From Bacteroidales bacterium (GTDB taxonomy: Bacteria > Bacteroidota > Bacteroidia > Bacteroidales > WCHB1-69), in assembly GCA_017506175.1 (NCBI GenBank), contig JAFVNW010000082.1:1-42172 (forward strand): DNA of 42,172 nt, in the 5' to 3' direction. The notes beneath the pieces were generated by a model. The model made no database searches, was not told where the DNA came from, and was given only the letters and a program-made list of their open reading frames with translations. A program made the position numbers and the translations under genes. Below are positions 27,938-37,078 of the stretch, piece after piece (the first letter of the stretch is position 1; each line of letters begins with the position of its first letter).

Positions 27938-30760
27938 TCATAGTTTTCTTTTAAGGAAACGTCCTGTGTAGGATTGTTCGCACTGGACGACATCTTCTGG
28001 GGTACCGGCACAGACCACCTGGCCGCCACCACGGCCGCCTTCGGGTCCAAGGTCGATAATCCAGTCGGCACACTTGATGACTTCGGGGTTATGTTCTATG
28101 ACGACTATCGAATTCCCCCGCTCAATCAATTGATTGAAAGCCTGATAGAGTTTACTGATATCGTGGAAATGGAGCCCGGTGGTCGGTTCATCGAAGATGA
28201 AGAGGATTTTTTGTTTATTCTGCCCTTGCGACAGGAACAGGGCCAGTTTCACACGCTGAGATTCGCCGCCGGAGAGCGTTTGCGACGGTTGCCCCATCTT
28301 CAGATAACCCAGACCTACATCTTGTAGATATTTAAGTTTGGCAATGATGTTGGGCACAATCCGATGCGTATCTTCAACCGTCTGAAAGAAATCAACTGCC
28401 TCATTGATAGTCATTTCCAAAACATCGTGGATGTCCTCCCCCCCTACTTTCACCTCAAGAATCTCATCTTTGAAACGCTTTCCGTGGCATTCAGAGCAGA
28501 CTATATCAACATCCGCCATGAACTGCATACTCACGTGAATCATGCCTTCGCCCTCGCACTCCTCACATCTGCCGCCGACACTGTTGAAAGAGAAGAACCC
28601 TGCTTTGTAATTGCGTTGTTTGGATAACGGTTGTGCGGCAAAGAGTTCGCGAATATCGTCGTATGCCTTGATATACAAGGCGGGATTGGAGCGGGAGCTT
28701 TTTCCGATAGGATTCTGGTCAACGATGATGACTTCCGAAATACAGCTCAAATCGGCTTCCATGCGGGTATGTTTGCCTACGCGCTCATTGCCTTCCTCCA
28801 ACTTTTTGCGCAAAGCGGGATACAGAATATCCTTTATCAAAGTACTTTTGCCAGAGCCGCTGACACCGGTGACGACCGTCAGAATCTGCAACGGAATTTT
28901 AACATTGATATTCTTCAAATTATGCTCTTTAGCACCAAAAATCTCAATGTAATTGCGCCATTTTCTACGGATTTTGGGCACTGGGATCAACCGATTGCCC
29001 TCTTTGTCAGGATGCTCCATTCCTCGAATGTAGGAAGCGGTGAGGCCGTTGGATTTCAGCAAATCGCCATAGGTTCCGCTGAAGACGATTTCTCCTCCCA
29101 GCCATCCCGCCTTAGGCCCCAAATCCACAATATAATCGGCAGCACGTATAATCTCCTCGTCATGCTCAACCACAACGACCGTGTTGCCCAAATCGCGCAG
29201 CGCCTTCAGCACTAAAATCAACTGATGGGTGTCGCGCGTGTGCAGGCCAATGCTGGGTTCATCCAAAATATAGAGCGAGCCAACCAAGCAACTACCTAAC
29301 GAAGCGGCGAGGTTGATACGCTGGGACTCACCGCCGGAAAGTGTTCTGGCAGAACGATTTAACGTAAGATATCCCAAACCAACATCCAGCAGGAAACCCA
29401 AACGGTTCCTAATTTCAACCAAAAGATGCTTGGCGATTTTCTCCTCAGCCCGTGAAGCAAACTTGAATTCGTTGAAGAACTGATAGAGCTCGGCAATCGG
29501 CATTGACGACAACTCCGAGATGGATTTTCCATTCACCAACACGAAATTGGCTTCTTTGCGCAAGCGAAGTCCGTTGCAATCGGGGCATACAGTCCGACCA
29601 CGATAGCGGCTGGCCAACACACGGTATTGAATCTTATATTTCTGCTTATCAACGAATTCAAAAAATTGCTTGATGCCATAAACCTCATTGTCGGGATCAC
29701 CGTTCCACAACAGATTGTACTCATTTTCCGACAAATCCTCGATGGCCCGATGGGGGGGAAAGTTCTGTCGGACGGCGTGCTTCACGAAATAGTCCTTCCA
29801 CTCACTCAACTTTTCTCCATGCCAGCAAGCGACACCACCTTCAAAAACGGAGAGCGCAGGGTCGGGGACCACGAGGTCTGGATCAATACCCTCCACCATA
29901 CCCGTTCCTCCACAAGAGGGGCACGCGCCGTAGGGGTTATTGAAGCTGAAGAGGTTGACCGATGGCTCCTCAAACTTCATCCCGTCAACTTCCATCAGGT
30001 CACTGAAGAATTTTTGCTTGATTTCCCCGTTCAAATCGGATTGAATCACACACCGACCCTTTCCTTCATTGAAAGCCGACTCCACAGAATCAGCGAAACG
30101 CGTCTTCATTTCAGAGATGGCAGAAGCTTTGAAACGATCCACCATGATGAACAAGGAATTGGCCTTAATGGGTTTCTTAATCGAGCTAAAATCCTCAAAA
30201 TCAATAATTTCTTTATTATAAACCAACCGACTATAGCCCTCTTTCTGCAAAATGGCGAGTTGCTGCTGCAAGGTTCTGTCGGCGATGACAATGACGGGAG
30301 CTAGCACATAAACCTTCGCCTCAGGATTGATTCCGGTGACGTATTTCTGCACATCGGCAATGGTATCACGCTTCACCTCCTGATGAGTGACAGGCGAGAA
30401 AGTATGTCCAACACGGGCGAACAGCAGTTTGAGGTATTCATAGATTTCTGTCGCTGTTCCCACGGTGGAACGCGGATTTCGGGAAATCACGCGCTGCTCT
30501 ATGGCAATAGCGGGCGGTATATTCAAGATGGATTCCACATCCGGCTTGGAAATTCGGCCCATAAATTGGCGCGCATACGAACTCAAACTCTCCACATATC
30601 GACGCTGTCCCTCCGCATAGAGCGTGTCGAAAGCCAGCGAGGATTTTCCGGAGCCGGACAAACCTGTTATGACAATCAATTTATTTTGAGGAATTTCAAC
30701 ATCAATATCCTTCAGGTTGTTGACTTTCGCCCCCTTGATGATGATTTTTCTTTCTTCCAT
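27938..30760 (-). CDS. uvrA: Excinuclease ABC subunit A
   Basis: UvrA is the damage-recognition ATPase of nucleotide excision repair and works with UvrB. The 940 residues hold two ABC modules: Walker A GLSGSGKSS at about 33-41 and GVSGSGKST in the second half, each followed by an LSGGESQR signature (LSGGESQRINLA and LSGGESQRVKLA) and a LDEPS/FDEPT Walker B. Cysteine pairs include CPSCGGTG, CPDCNG and the zinc module CEECEGEG plus CSECHGKRF, which contacts DNA. Length is standard. It has its own -7 box 34 bp upstream and starts a probable operon with the nucleoside kinase and miaA. Confidence 0.98.
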   Translation of the reverse strand: MEERKIIIKGAKVNNLKDIDVEIPQNKLIVITGLSGSGKSSLAFDTLYAEGQRRYVESLSSYARQFMGRISKPDVESILNIPPAIAIEQRVISRNPRSTVGTATEIYEYLKLLFARVGHTFSPVTHQEVKRDTIADVQKYVTGINPEAKVYVLAPVIVIADRTLQQQLAILQKEGYSRLVYNKEIIDFEDFSSIKKPIKANSLFIMVDRFKASAISEMKTRFADSVESAFNEGKGRCVIQSDLNGEIKQKFFSDLMEVDGMKFEEPSVNLFSFNNPYGACPSCGGTGMVEGIDPDLVVPDPALSVFEGGVACWHGEKLSEWKDYFVKHAVRQNFPPHRAIEDLSENEYNLLWNGDPDNEVYGIKQFFEFVDKQKYKIQYRVLASRYRGRTVCPDCNGLRLRKEANFVLVNGKSISELSSMPIAELYQFFNEFKFASRAEEKIAKHLLVEIRNRLGFLLDVGLGYLTLNRSARTLSGGESQRINLAASLGSCLVGSLYILDEPSIGLHTRDTHQLILVLKALRDLGNTVVVVEHDEEIIRAADYIVDLGPKAGWLGGEIVFSGTYGDLLKSNGLTASYIRGMEHPDKEGNRLIPVPKIRRKWRNYIEIFGAKEHNLKNINVKIPLQILTVVTGVSGSGKSTLIKDILYPALRKKLEEGNERVGKHTRMEADLSCISEVIIVDQNPIGKSSRSNPALYIKAYDDIRELFAAQPLSKQRNYKAGFFSFNSVGGRCEECEGEGMIHVSMQFMADVDIVCSECHGKRFKDEILEVKVGGEDIHDVLEMTINEAVDFFQTVEDTHRIVPNIIAKLKYLQDVGLGYLKMGQPSQTLSGGESQRVKLALFLSQGQNKQKILFIFDEPTTGLHFHDISKLYQAFNQLIERGNSIVVIEHNPEVIKCADWIIDLGPEGGRGGGQVVCAGTPEDVVQCEQSYTGRFLKRKL

Positions 30761-30793
30761 AAACTCAGCAATATCTCTTCAAAAAATGAGCGG

Positions 30794-30801
30794 CAAAGTT
30801 A
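30794..30801 (-). promoter_or_regulatory. -7 box for uvrA
   Basis: The minus strand reads TAACTTTG, 34 bp upstream of the uvrA ATG. No SOS-type operator was recognised. Confidence 0.6.
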
Positions 30802-30847
30802 CGAAAAAGAATCCGTAACGATGCCGCTTCGGCCAGTAATATCCTAC

Positions 30848-31645
30848 TTATTTTATCTGAACACGGTCGTCCATTTTCAGACTGATTTTCGTCGGATTCA
30901 GAAACGGAATCATTTTGTCGCGCAACGGCTCAAGTGGTTTGACCATTTCGAACTCACTTTCTCTCGGAATGTTCTCAAAAATGCGGTCTCCCACAGAAGG
31001 CCCAAGGATGAAATCCAACGAGACCACCCAATAGATTCGCTGAGAATCAATCGGTTTACCCCCTATAAAGACCTCTTTCTCGCCACTTTTCTTATGATAA
31101 ATGATTTTAACATGAGAATACGGTTGCTCAACAACTGTTCCGTTCGCTTCCACGGTGAATTTTTCGAAGGCTTTGATTAACGCAGCGCCCGAAAATTTCT
31201 GTACAGCGATATAATTATCGAAACAGAGTACGTCGAAAAGATTCCCGTAAGTGAGAGCTCCGGCGGGAAAGCCTGTGCGGATTCCACCAAAATTCAAGAT
31301 TGCCAAATCCGCATGCTGCTGATACTTTTCCATCAAATACACATCCCCCACCTGAAAGACAGCATCCACTAAGAAACTGGTTTCAATGTTCTGTTTCCCA
31401 TTGTGATAGGGCAGTTCGGGAAAATCCTGACATAATACGCGCCCCATGTAATCAGGGCTATCGTGAATCGCCTTGATGGAATCGCAGAAGGCTATGAGGT
31501 CTGCATTCTGAGTCTCCAATGTCTGACCATTGATAGGAATCAGTTGGTGGGTGACATTTGCCATCTGTACTTTTCTGGAATTCTGCGCCATAGCGACTGG
31601 AAACGACAGGGAAAGCGAAACAGCAAAAAGGATGATCTTTTTCAT
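30848..31645 (-). CDS. Orphan 5'-nucleotidase C-terminal domain protein
   Basis: This 265-residue exported protein has a signal peptide at 1-21 (AMAQ). It matches the substrate-binding C-terminal domain of UshA-type 5'-nucleotidases: DLAILNFGGIRTGFPAGALTYGNLFDVLCFDN at about 113-144 contains the nucleotide-stacking region, followed by SGAALIKAFEKF and YWVVSLDFIL. The metallophosphatase domain that carries the two metal ions in normal enzymes is missing, and no neighbouring gene provides it. Split versions occur in Bacteroidetes, where a separate phosphatase gene is usually adjacent. It is 18 bp behind floA on the same strand and probably in the nfeD-floA transcript. Alone it should not hydrolyse nucleotides; it may bind them or act with a distant partner. 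Confidence 0.85.
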   Translation of the reverse strand: MKKIILFAVSLSLSFPVAMAQNSRKVQMANVTHQLIPINGQTLETQNADLIAFCDSIKAIHDSPDYMGRVLCQDFPELPYHNGKQNIETSFLVDAVFQVGDVYLMEKYQQHADLAILNFGGIRTGFPAGALTYGNLFDVLCFDNYIAVQKFSGAALIKAFEKFTVEANGTVVEQPYSHVKIIYHKKSGEKEVFIGGKPIDSQRIYWVVSLDFILGPSVGDRIFENIPRESEFEMVKPLEPLRDKMIPFLNPTKISLKMDDRVQIK

Positions 31646-31663
31646 CTACAAAAAAATGTAAAA

Positions 31664-32698
31664 CTATTGTTTGTCAGCAAGTTTCTTCGGTGTAGCGGAA
31701 GGTGTGGCAGGTTTAGCGATGGCATCGCGCATCTGGGTATCGGCTTTGATATTCTCTAATTTGTAATAGTCCATCACGCCGAGATTGCCGCTGCGGAAAG
31801 CATCCGCGAGAGCGAGCGGGACTTCGGCTTCGGCCAAGATGACTTTGGCACGGGCTTCCTGCGCTTTCGCCTTCATTTCCTGCTCTTGGGCGACAGCCAT
31901 CACACGGCGTTCCTCTGCCTTGGCTTGAGCGATGTTCTTATCGGCATTGGCCTGATCCATCTGCAACATGGCACCAATATTCTTTCCTACATCAATATCC
32001 GCGATATCAATAGAGAGGATTTCAAAAGCAGTTCCTGAATCCAACCCCTTGGTTAACACGACCTTAGAGATGGAATCCGGATTTTCCAACACCGACTTGT
32101 AGGAATTGGCGGAACCGATAGCGGTGACGATGCCCTCACCGACGCGGGCAATGACGGTTTCCTCCCCTGCACCACCGACAAGTTGACGGATATTGGTACG
32201 CACAGTCACGCGGGCCTTCGCCACCAACTGAATACCGTCTTTGGCAACAGCTGCCACGGGAGGCGTATTGATAACCTTTGGATTCACAGAGGTTTGGATG
32301 GCCTCCAACACATTACGTCCTGCCAAATCGATGGCAGCAGCAGCTTTGAAATCCAACGGGATATTGGCCTTGCCTGCGGAAACGAGGGCATTCACAACCG
32401 GCTTCACATGACCACCGGCAAGGTAGTGCGCCTCCAATTCATCGCGGTTGAGCGGGATTCCCGCCTTCGTACCGGTAATCATCGCATTGACAATCACTCC
32501 AGGCGGAACTTTACGCCAACGCATAAGGATGAGCTGAACCAAAGATACATGAACTCCGGATACCAGTGCTGTAAACCAAAGTCCGACGGGGACCATCCAT
32601 AGGAAAAGGATGAATAAAACCACACAACCGACAACCAGCGCAATAGTGCCTGGTTCGGAAATGTCAAGCAATAAGATTTGCAACAAATTGAAATTCAT
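31664..32698 (-). CDS. floA: Flotillin-like protein FloA
   Basis: FloA is a bacterial flotillin that forms membrane assemblies and is linked to membrane fluidity and protein complex organisation. The 344 residues have an N-terminal hairpin of hydrophobic segments (about 13-60) placing it on the inner membrane. Next comes the family block [21 protein letters not shown], a PHB-like domain ([20 protein letters not shown]) and a C-terminal Ala/Glu-rich coiled coil (about 250-305, ending [20 protein letters not shown]). This matches the UPF0365/YqfA family and its usual length. nfeD is 4 bp upstream, the standard partner, and an orphan nucleotidase domain follows. Confidence 0.96.
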   Translation of the reverse strand: MNFNLLQILLLDISEPGTIALVVGCVVLFILFLWMVPVGLWFTALVSGVHVSLVQLILMRWRKVPPGVIVNAMITGTKAGIPLNRDELEAHYLAGGHVKPVVNALVSAGKANIPLDFKAAAAIDLAGRNVLEAIQTSVNPKVINTPPVAAVAKDGIQLVAKARVTVRTNIRQLVGGAGEETVIARVGEGIVTAIGSANSYKSVLENPDSISKVVLTKGLDSGTAFEILSIDIADIDVGKNIGAMLQMDQANADKNIAQAKAEERRVMAVAQEQEMKAKAQEARAKVILAEAEVPLALADAFRSGNLGVMDYYKLENIKADTQMRDAIAKPATPSATPKKLADKQ

Positions 32699-32702
32699 AG
32701 AA

Positions 32703-33167
32703 TTAATGATTTAATTTAACAAAGATTTTTCTTCCTTCAATTTCGGTGATGACCACCTCCTGATTCTGGTCGATAAAATTCTGAGGGGAAACCACCTCAA
32801 TTGTCTCGCCGTTGAAGACAGCCTTGCCCGACGGAGCCAGACGGCCTGCAGTGATTCCAACCGCGCCAACGTAGATTTTCTTCGGGTCGAAATCGTTCAT
32901 CTTCACGTCGATTTCCGTTTCCAACTCACATTTCTTCCAAGTGCGGCTCCGTAGAATCAGCACAATCTGAACAGTAGCCAAAACCAGAGTTATCAAGAGA
33001 GTTATGGTGCCGGCCATCGCACCATGTGAAGAATAAGCGCCAATTACACCCGAAATCATCGCCAACAGGCCGACTATGCCAACCACGCCGCCAGAGACAA
33101 TGAGCAACTCAAGAACCAAGGCCAAAAAGCCGAATGAAATTAAAAGTACGATTACTGTCCAACTCAT
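32703..33167 (-). CDS. NfeD family membrane protein
   Basis: The 154 residues have three to four hydrophobic helices in the first 78 residues ([55 protein letters not shown]). A soluble C-terminal OB-fold follows, with the family motif [22 protein letters not shown] (about 105-127). This is the short NfeD1b form without the serine-protease (ClpP-class) domain. NfeD proteins are encoded with flotillins or stomatins and are thought to be structural partners of them. A -7 box lies 19 bp upstream. It leads the nfeD-floA-nucleotidase-domain operon. Confidence 0.93.
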   Translation of the reverse strand: MSWTVIVLLISFGFLALVLELLIVSGGVVGIVGLLAMISGVIGAYSSHGAMAGTITLLITLVLATVQIVLILRSRTWKKCELETEIDVKMNDFDPKKIYVGAVGITAGRLAPSGKAVFNGETIEVVSPQNFIDQNQEVVITEIEGRKIFVKLNH

Positions 33168-33185
33168 ATATTACAAATTTGGCCG

Positions 33186-33193
33186 CAAATATA
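33186..33193 (-). promoter_or_regulatory. -7 box for the nfeD-floA operon
   Basis: The minus strand reads TATATTTG, a full match, 19 bp upstream of the nfeD ATG. Confidence 0.6.
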
Positions 33194-33235
33194 CGAGTTT
33201 TTTTCAAGCATTTTAGAAAGAGAAAGAGTTTTTAA

Positions 33236-33270
33236 GGAAAAAAATAGCGGCGAAGTTTTTGCTCCGCCGC
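33236..33270 (-). terminator. Rho-independent terminator after the PCMD cargo gene
   Basis: On the minus strand GCGGCG (33270-33265) pairs with CGCCGC (33252-33247), extended by AG/CT past one mismatch, and is followed by TATTTTTTT. Confidence 0.75.
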
Positions 33271-33293
33271 CCAGTTCCCTTGCGAGAAAAACC

Positions 33294-35024
33294 TTATCTT
33301 TTAACTAATTTTTCCGTTCCTAAAATCACATCCCCTTTCTTCACGAAAATGAAATAAATGCCGGATTTCAAATCTCGCACATTCAAAACGACCTTGCTAT
33401 CTTTCACGGGGGTTGCGCTAATTATCTGACCGGCAACATTATAGAGTACGATTTCGGAGGCCTGGCTATGTTCACGCAAAATCACACTTACTTCGGCATC
33501 GGAAGGATTCGGATAGACCATAAACCTCTCCTGACCATTTTCAACGATGCCGTTTGACAATTCGAAATGAACCACGTAGGTCTTTGTCAGATTACCCATG
33601 GAGACCAAAACAATGGCAGTGGAATCGGCAGTAGTAGCTTGAGTAATAGCCACTTCCGCCAGTTCCGACTCAGCGGTGGCGGTCACAATCGGCATGGCAG
33701 TGCTGCCATAGGGCATTACATAAGTATAAACGGAGGTATTGGGGTTAAAACCAGGAATGGTGACGTAATCCACCTGTAAATCAGCAAGATTCGTATTGAG
33801 CGGAGCAGAAGTGAAGGCGACGGTATAGACTTTTTGCAACGAATCGCAAGTAACGGTAACCGTAGCGACAAGGTTGTCGGCAGTGGCCTGCGCGATTTCA
33901 ACCTGGGCAATGGCGGCAAGTGGAGTGGCAGTAACTACAGGGATATCACCGAAATAAGGGAATGAATAACTTGTTGTCGCTGGGTCAAAACCCAAGATGG
34001 TCTCACCGTTTACGCGCAAGTCAGCCAAATCCGCACTAATCAAGCCGGGATCAGCTACACTATAGTGAATGGTATAGGTTTTGGACAAATTGCCGTGATT
34101 GACAACAACTGTGGCATCCATGTTGGAGGAGGTAGGCTGCGTGATGGCTACAGAGGCATTGTGGGAAGCCGCCGTTGCCGATACAACAGGTAGTTCGCTG
34201 CCATACGGCAATACAATATTATATGAGGTCGTGTTCGGGCTGAAAGCCGGAAGCGTCACCCCATTGCTTCTCAAGTCAGAGAGATTGGCATTGTAAATCA
34301 TCTCAATGTCGTCAATCCAAAGATAATCGCTTGCACTACCTTGACCGGGTTCCTTATTGGTGGTGAAGGTCATCAGAAGATATTGGGGAGTTGAAACGGG
34401 ATACCCAGTATATGTAACTGGAACAGAATATCTTACCCAAGAACCTGTTTGTGTGAACTCACGCTTGGCATATCCGGCAACATGAGATTGATCAGCCGTC
34501 TGAATCGGGTCATGCATGTCGTAATTGTCGTGGAAAACGGCAGTCATACGAGCCGATTGACTCCCATTCGGGCATGAGAATTTCGCCCAAAAAACGATGG
34601 AATCCGGTTTCGCGTTGAACGGCTGGACATAATTGGGACGCTGCGACACATTGTGGTTCGATTCATTGGCAGCCGATGTGGAGCCGATATGAATACGCCC
34701 CGTGGTAATGTTCCCGTTAGCCGGTATAGAAGTGATACCCAGATCGACAACCGTAGCAAATATCTTGCAACTGTACTGTCCTGTAGAGCCCGGACGCTTG
34801 TCAGTGGAGCGCTCGTGGCGAGTGGCCGTAGCAGCGGCACATCCAAAAGAAACCGTGCAATCGGCCGATGGAAAGGAGTTCCAATTGGTGGGTTCATCAT
34901 CGGTGCTGGAATAATTGTTGTCCCAAAGTTCAAAACCGCCATTCGGCAACTGATAGACTTGACCTGAAACAAACATCGGCAATGCCAAGAAAACCGCCAA
35001 TGCCAAAGAATAAAACTTCTTCAT
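33294..35024 (-). CDS. T9SS type A cargo with PCMD-like domain and three cadherin-like domains
   Basis: This 576-residue secreted protein has a signal peptide at 1-22 (VSGQ). Residues of about 24-243 resemble the PCMD (putative carbohydrate metabolism) lectin-like domain: LPNGGFELWDN, KPDSIVFWAKFSCP, SDYLWIDDIEMIYN. Three cadherin-like beta-sandwich domains (PF12733 type) follow at 248-323, 333-406 and 412-488, each of the form L-x-DLxVNGxTIxGFxPxTTSY...G..P.VTAT. Residues 500-576 are the type A sorting domain (FMVYPNPSDAEVSV, VLYNVAGQII, SGIYFIFV, KLVKR), so the protein is exported by the T9SS and probably attached to A-LPS or an equivalent. Carbohydrate binding is inferred from the domain and not shown. 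It is monocistronic, with its own -7 box and terminator. Confidence 0.88.
   Translation of the reverse strand: MKKFYSLALAVFLALPMFVSGQVYQLPNGGFELWDNNYSSTDDEPTNWNSFPSADCTVSFGCAAATATRHERSTDKRPGSTGQYSCKIFATVVDLGITSIPANGNITTGRIHIGSTSAANESNHNVSQRPNYVQPFNAKPDSIVFWAKFSCPNGSQSARMTAVFHDNYDMHDPIQTADQSHVAGYAKREFTQTGSWVRYSVPVTYTGYPVSTPQYLLMTFTTNKEPGQGSASDYLWIDDIEMIYNANLSDLRSNGVTLPAFSPNTTSYNIVLPYGSELPVVSATAASHNASVAITQPTSSNMDATVVVNHGNLSKTYTIHYSVADPGLISADLADLRVNGETILGFDPATTSYSFPYFGDIPVVTATPLAAIAQVEIAQATADNLVATVTVTCDSLQKVYTVAFTSAPLNTNLADLQVDYVTIPGFNPNTSVYTYVMPYGSTAMPIVTATAESELAEVAITQATTADSTAIVLVSMGNLTKTYVVHFELSNGIVENGQERFMVYPNPSDAEVSVILREHSQASEIVLYNVAGQIISATPVKDSKVVLNVRDLKSGIYFIFVKKGDVILGTEKLVKR
33561..34283 (-). 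repeat. Three tandem cadherin-like domain repeats
   Basis: The domains span residues 248-323, 333-406 and 412-488 of the PCMD cargo. Each starts LADL/LSDL plus a short variable stretch and PAFSPNTTSY, LGFDPATTSY or PGFNPNTSVY. Confidence 0.8.
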
Positions 35025-35058
35025 ATCCTTCTAATTTTCTTTGTAAATAATTCGGCTG

Positions 35059-35066
35059 CAAAAATA
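35059..35066 (-). promoter_or_regulatory. -7 box for the PCMD cargo gene
   Basis: The minus strand reads TATTTTTG, 34 bp upstream of the ATG at 35024. Confidence 0.5.
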
Positions 35067-35177
35067 CTCATTTTTGGAATAAAAAACACTTAAATAAATA
35101 TTTTTATTTAAAAATTACTGATTTCCAGAAAAATAAAAGTATTAATAAATGTTAAACACCAGAAGTAATTGATGAGT

Positions 35178-35789
35178 TCAATGACAGACAACCAGCATTT
35201 GACCGTCAATAACTTCAGAATAAAGTTTGAGGTCAAGACTGCGAGGGTTAAGATTGATTCTTCCGAAACAATGAGGGAAATCGCCTAAGACCTGCAAATC
35301 GTCAACATAATTAGAGATTTTATGTGGAGAGGCCTTATAGAGGGCCTCTTTGGCTCCCCAACAGAAATGCATTTGGAAACTATTCGAGAGGTCAAAAGAC
35401 ACCAATTCCCTATTGTTCAAAAACCTATGGGATAATTTCAGTATTCTCTCCCCTATTGTTTCAATATCAACGCCAACGGGGGAAACAGAGGAAAGGGCGA
35501 CTGCAGAATAGTTTTTACAATGGGAAAAGGAGAGGTAAAATCCGTCAAGTTGAGGGACACCGTCACTGCGGTAAGACAGTGTTACAGAATCAGTTTCAAG
35601 CAGGTGTGCCACAGCGGCTCGGCAGGCGAGCTTTTCCAAGCGGCGAACGGGGAGTTTTTGGGAACGGATGTATTGTTCATCGGCAGAGGCAAGTCGGAGC
35701 CGGGAGAAAAAGAACTCTTCCGCTTCGGTAATCTGCCACACGCAGTACGAAACGGAAGAGTCAATTTGCTTGGTCTGGAGAATCGGCAT
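35178..35789 (-). CDS. 4'-phosphopantetheinyl transferase (Sfp/AcpT-like)
   Basis: This enzyme attaches the phosphopantetheine arm of CoA to a serine of an acyl or peptidyl carrier protein. The 203 residues show both family signatures: VGVDIE at 105-110, whose Asp and Glu bind Mg2+, and WGAKEALYK at 144-152, with the catalytic Lys and Glu. It also has the upstream LSFSHCKNYSAVAL segment with the CoA-contacting His. Its length is that of the monomeric, pseudo-dimeric Sfp class rather than AcpS. No carrier protein or synthase gene lies nearby. It starts 3 bp after hpf and is probably the last gene of the xer-hpf transcript, an uncommon setting. Confidence 0.9.
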   Translation of the reverse strand: MPILQTKQIDSSVSYCVWQITEAEEFFFSRLRLASADEQYIRSQKLPVRRLEKLACRAAVAHLLETDSVTLSYRSDGVPQLDGFYLSFSHCKNYSAVALSSVSPVGVDIETIGERILKLSHRFLNNRELVSFDLSNSFQMHFCWGAKEALYKASPHKISNYVDDLQVLGDFPHCFGRINLNPRSLDLKLYSEVIDGQMLVVCH

Positions 35790-35792
35790 GGA

Positions 35793-36092
35793 TTAGTTGC
35801 CTCTTTCTTTATCCTTGGCTTTGATGAGTTGCTTTTTCAGTGCCTCTACGGCTTCAGAAGCAGCTTCCTCAAAAGACTTTGCCGTTTTCCCTGCCATTAC
35901 ATCATAACCTTTTATATTTATTCTGATTTCGGTGGTTTTATTTTCGGGTGCGTCGGTATTTTCCAACTTCAATTTCACTTCGGCACCGAGGATACCGTCG
36001 TGCATTTTTTCCAATTTTTCCACTTTTTCAGTAATGAAGGCTTCGAGCTTTTGGTCGGCCTTGAAATGCAATGATGAAATGTTAATGTTCAT
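35793..36092 (-). CDS. hpf: Ribosome hibernation promoting factor (HPF/RaiA, short form)
   Basis: This 99-residue protein of the HPF/YfiA family binds the decoding region of the 30S subunit in resting cells and helps ribosomes hibernate. It has the expected beta-alpha-beta-beta-beta-alpha order: INISSLHFKADQKLEAFITEKVEKLEK, LKLENTDAPENKTTEIRINI, and the final helix AKSFEEAASEAVEALKKQLIKAK. Only the short form is present, without the C-terminal dimerisation domain of long HPF. It lies 14 bp after the xer gene. The next gene starts 3 bp later. Confidence 0.93.
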   Translation of the reverse strand: MNINISSLHFKADQKLEAFITEKVEKLEKMHDGILGAEVKLKLENTDAPENKTTEIRINIKGYDVMAGKTAKSFEEAASEAVEALKKQLIKAKDKERGN

Positions 36093-36106
36093 AAAAACCT
36101 CCTTTT

Positions 36107-36997
36107 TTATGCCCTTGGGTGGGCTTGGTTATAAATGTTTTTGAGTTTTTCGATGGAATTATGGGTATAAACTTGGGTGGCAGCGAGAGAGGTGTGCCCA
36201 AGAATTTCCTTGATGGCATTGAGGTCGGCGCCATGATTTAGCATGTGCGTGGCAAAGGTGTGTCTCAATACATGCGGACTTCTTTTATCTATCGTGGTAA
36301 CCATATCCAAGTACTTGCGAACAATTCTATAAACGCTTTTCGGATAAATTTTGTTGAGTTTATCGGTAACAAAGATATAATAATTTTTCGGAGCGGCAGG
36401 GAATTTTTCGTCAAAAAGTTGCAAATACTTGGTAATTATATCTTTAACCCTGTTACTGAACGGAATCACGCGCTCTTTATTGCGTTTTCCGAGAACTTTG
36501 ACGGTGCAATTATAAAGGTCAATGTCCATTCTTTTAAGGCCTATAAGCTCCGAAAGACGCATTCCTGTGACGTAGAACAGTTCGATGACGAGTCGGTCGC
36601 GCCATCCCTCGAACGAATCCTCAAAGAGTTCTCGGTCAAAGAGATGGCTCATGTCGGTTTCATCGACAAACTGGGGCAGGCGCTTCGAGATTTTGGGAGC
36701 CGTGACGGCCTCCATTGGATTAATGGCAACGTGCCGCATTTTGAGATGATAACGAAAAAAGGCGCGTAAGGCACTGATTTTCCGGTCAATACTGCGGGCT
36801 GAAATGCCACTCTCCATAAGAGAAAGCATCCACGTGCGAATCATAACCGGCTCGGCAGCAAGCAGATCAGCAACTTGGAAGTTGTCCGAAAGAAAGTCGG
36901 AAAACTGCTGCAAATCCAATTGATAGGCAGCCACCGTATGCGCGGAGGAACGCTTTTCAAAATTCAGATAATCCAGAAATTGGTGTACCGATTCCAT
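36107..36997 (-). CDS. Tyrosine recombinase, XerC/XerD type
   Basis: The 296 residues match the chromosome-dimer-resolving Xer recombinases in length, with an N-terminal SAM-like core-binding domain (1-105) and a catalytic domain. All catalytic residues are visible: Arg147 (TGMRLSELIG), Lys171, His242 and Arg245 (PHVLRHTFATHM), His268 (LGHTS) and Tyr277 (QVYTHNS). The start at 36997 (MESVHQFLDY) is chosen over an in-frame start at 37042 because the -7 box at 37007-37014 overlaps the latter's first codons. XerC versus XerD cannot be decided from this alone. It sits upstream of hpf, a frequent arrangement in Bacteroidales. No phage or integron genes are nearby, so it is probably the housekeeping enzyme. 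Confidence 0.93.
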   Translation of the reverse strand: MESVHQFLDYLNFEKRSSAHTVAAYQLDLQQFSDFLSDNFQVADLLAAEPVMIRTWMLSLMESGISARSIDRKISALRAFFRYHLKMRHVAINPMEAVTAPKISKRLPQFVDETDMSHLFDRELFEDSFEGWRDRLVIELFYVTGMRLSELIGLKRMDIDLYNCTVKVLGKRNKERVIPFSNRVKDIITKYLQLFDEKFPAAPKNYYIFVTDKLNKIYPKSVYRIVRKYLDMVTTIDKRSPHVLRHTFATHMLNHGADLNAIKEILGHTSLAATQVYTHNSIEKLKNIYNQAHPRA

Positions 36998-37006
36998 ATT
37001 ACAGCG

Positions 37007-37014
37007 CAAAGATA
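37007..37014 (-). promoter_or_regulatory. -7 box for the xer-hpf-PPTase operon
   Basis: The minus strand reads TATCTTTG, 9 bp upstream of the ATG at 36997. The implied leader is very short or absent. Confidence 0.5.
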
Positions 37015-37078
37015 AACGAAATTCCGCGAAGAAAATCGCCAATCAGGTACATTTTTTAACAAAGAAAAGTGAAGAAAA

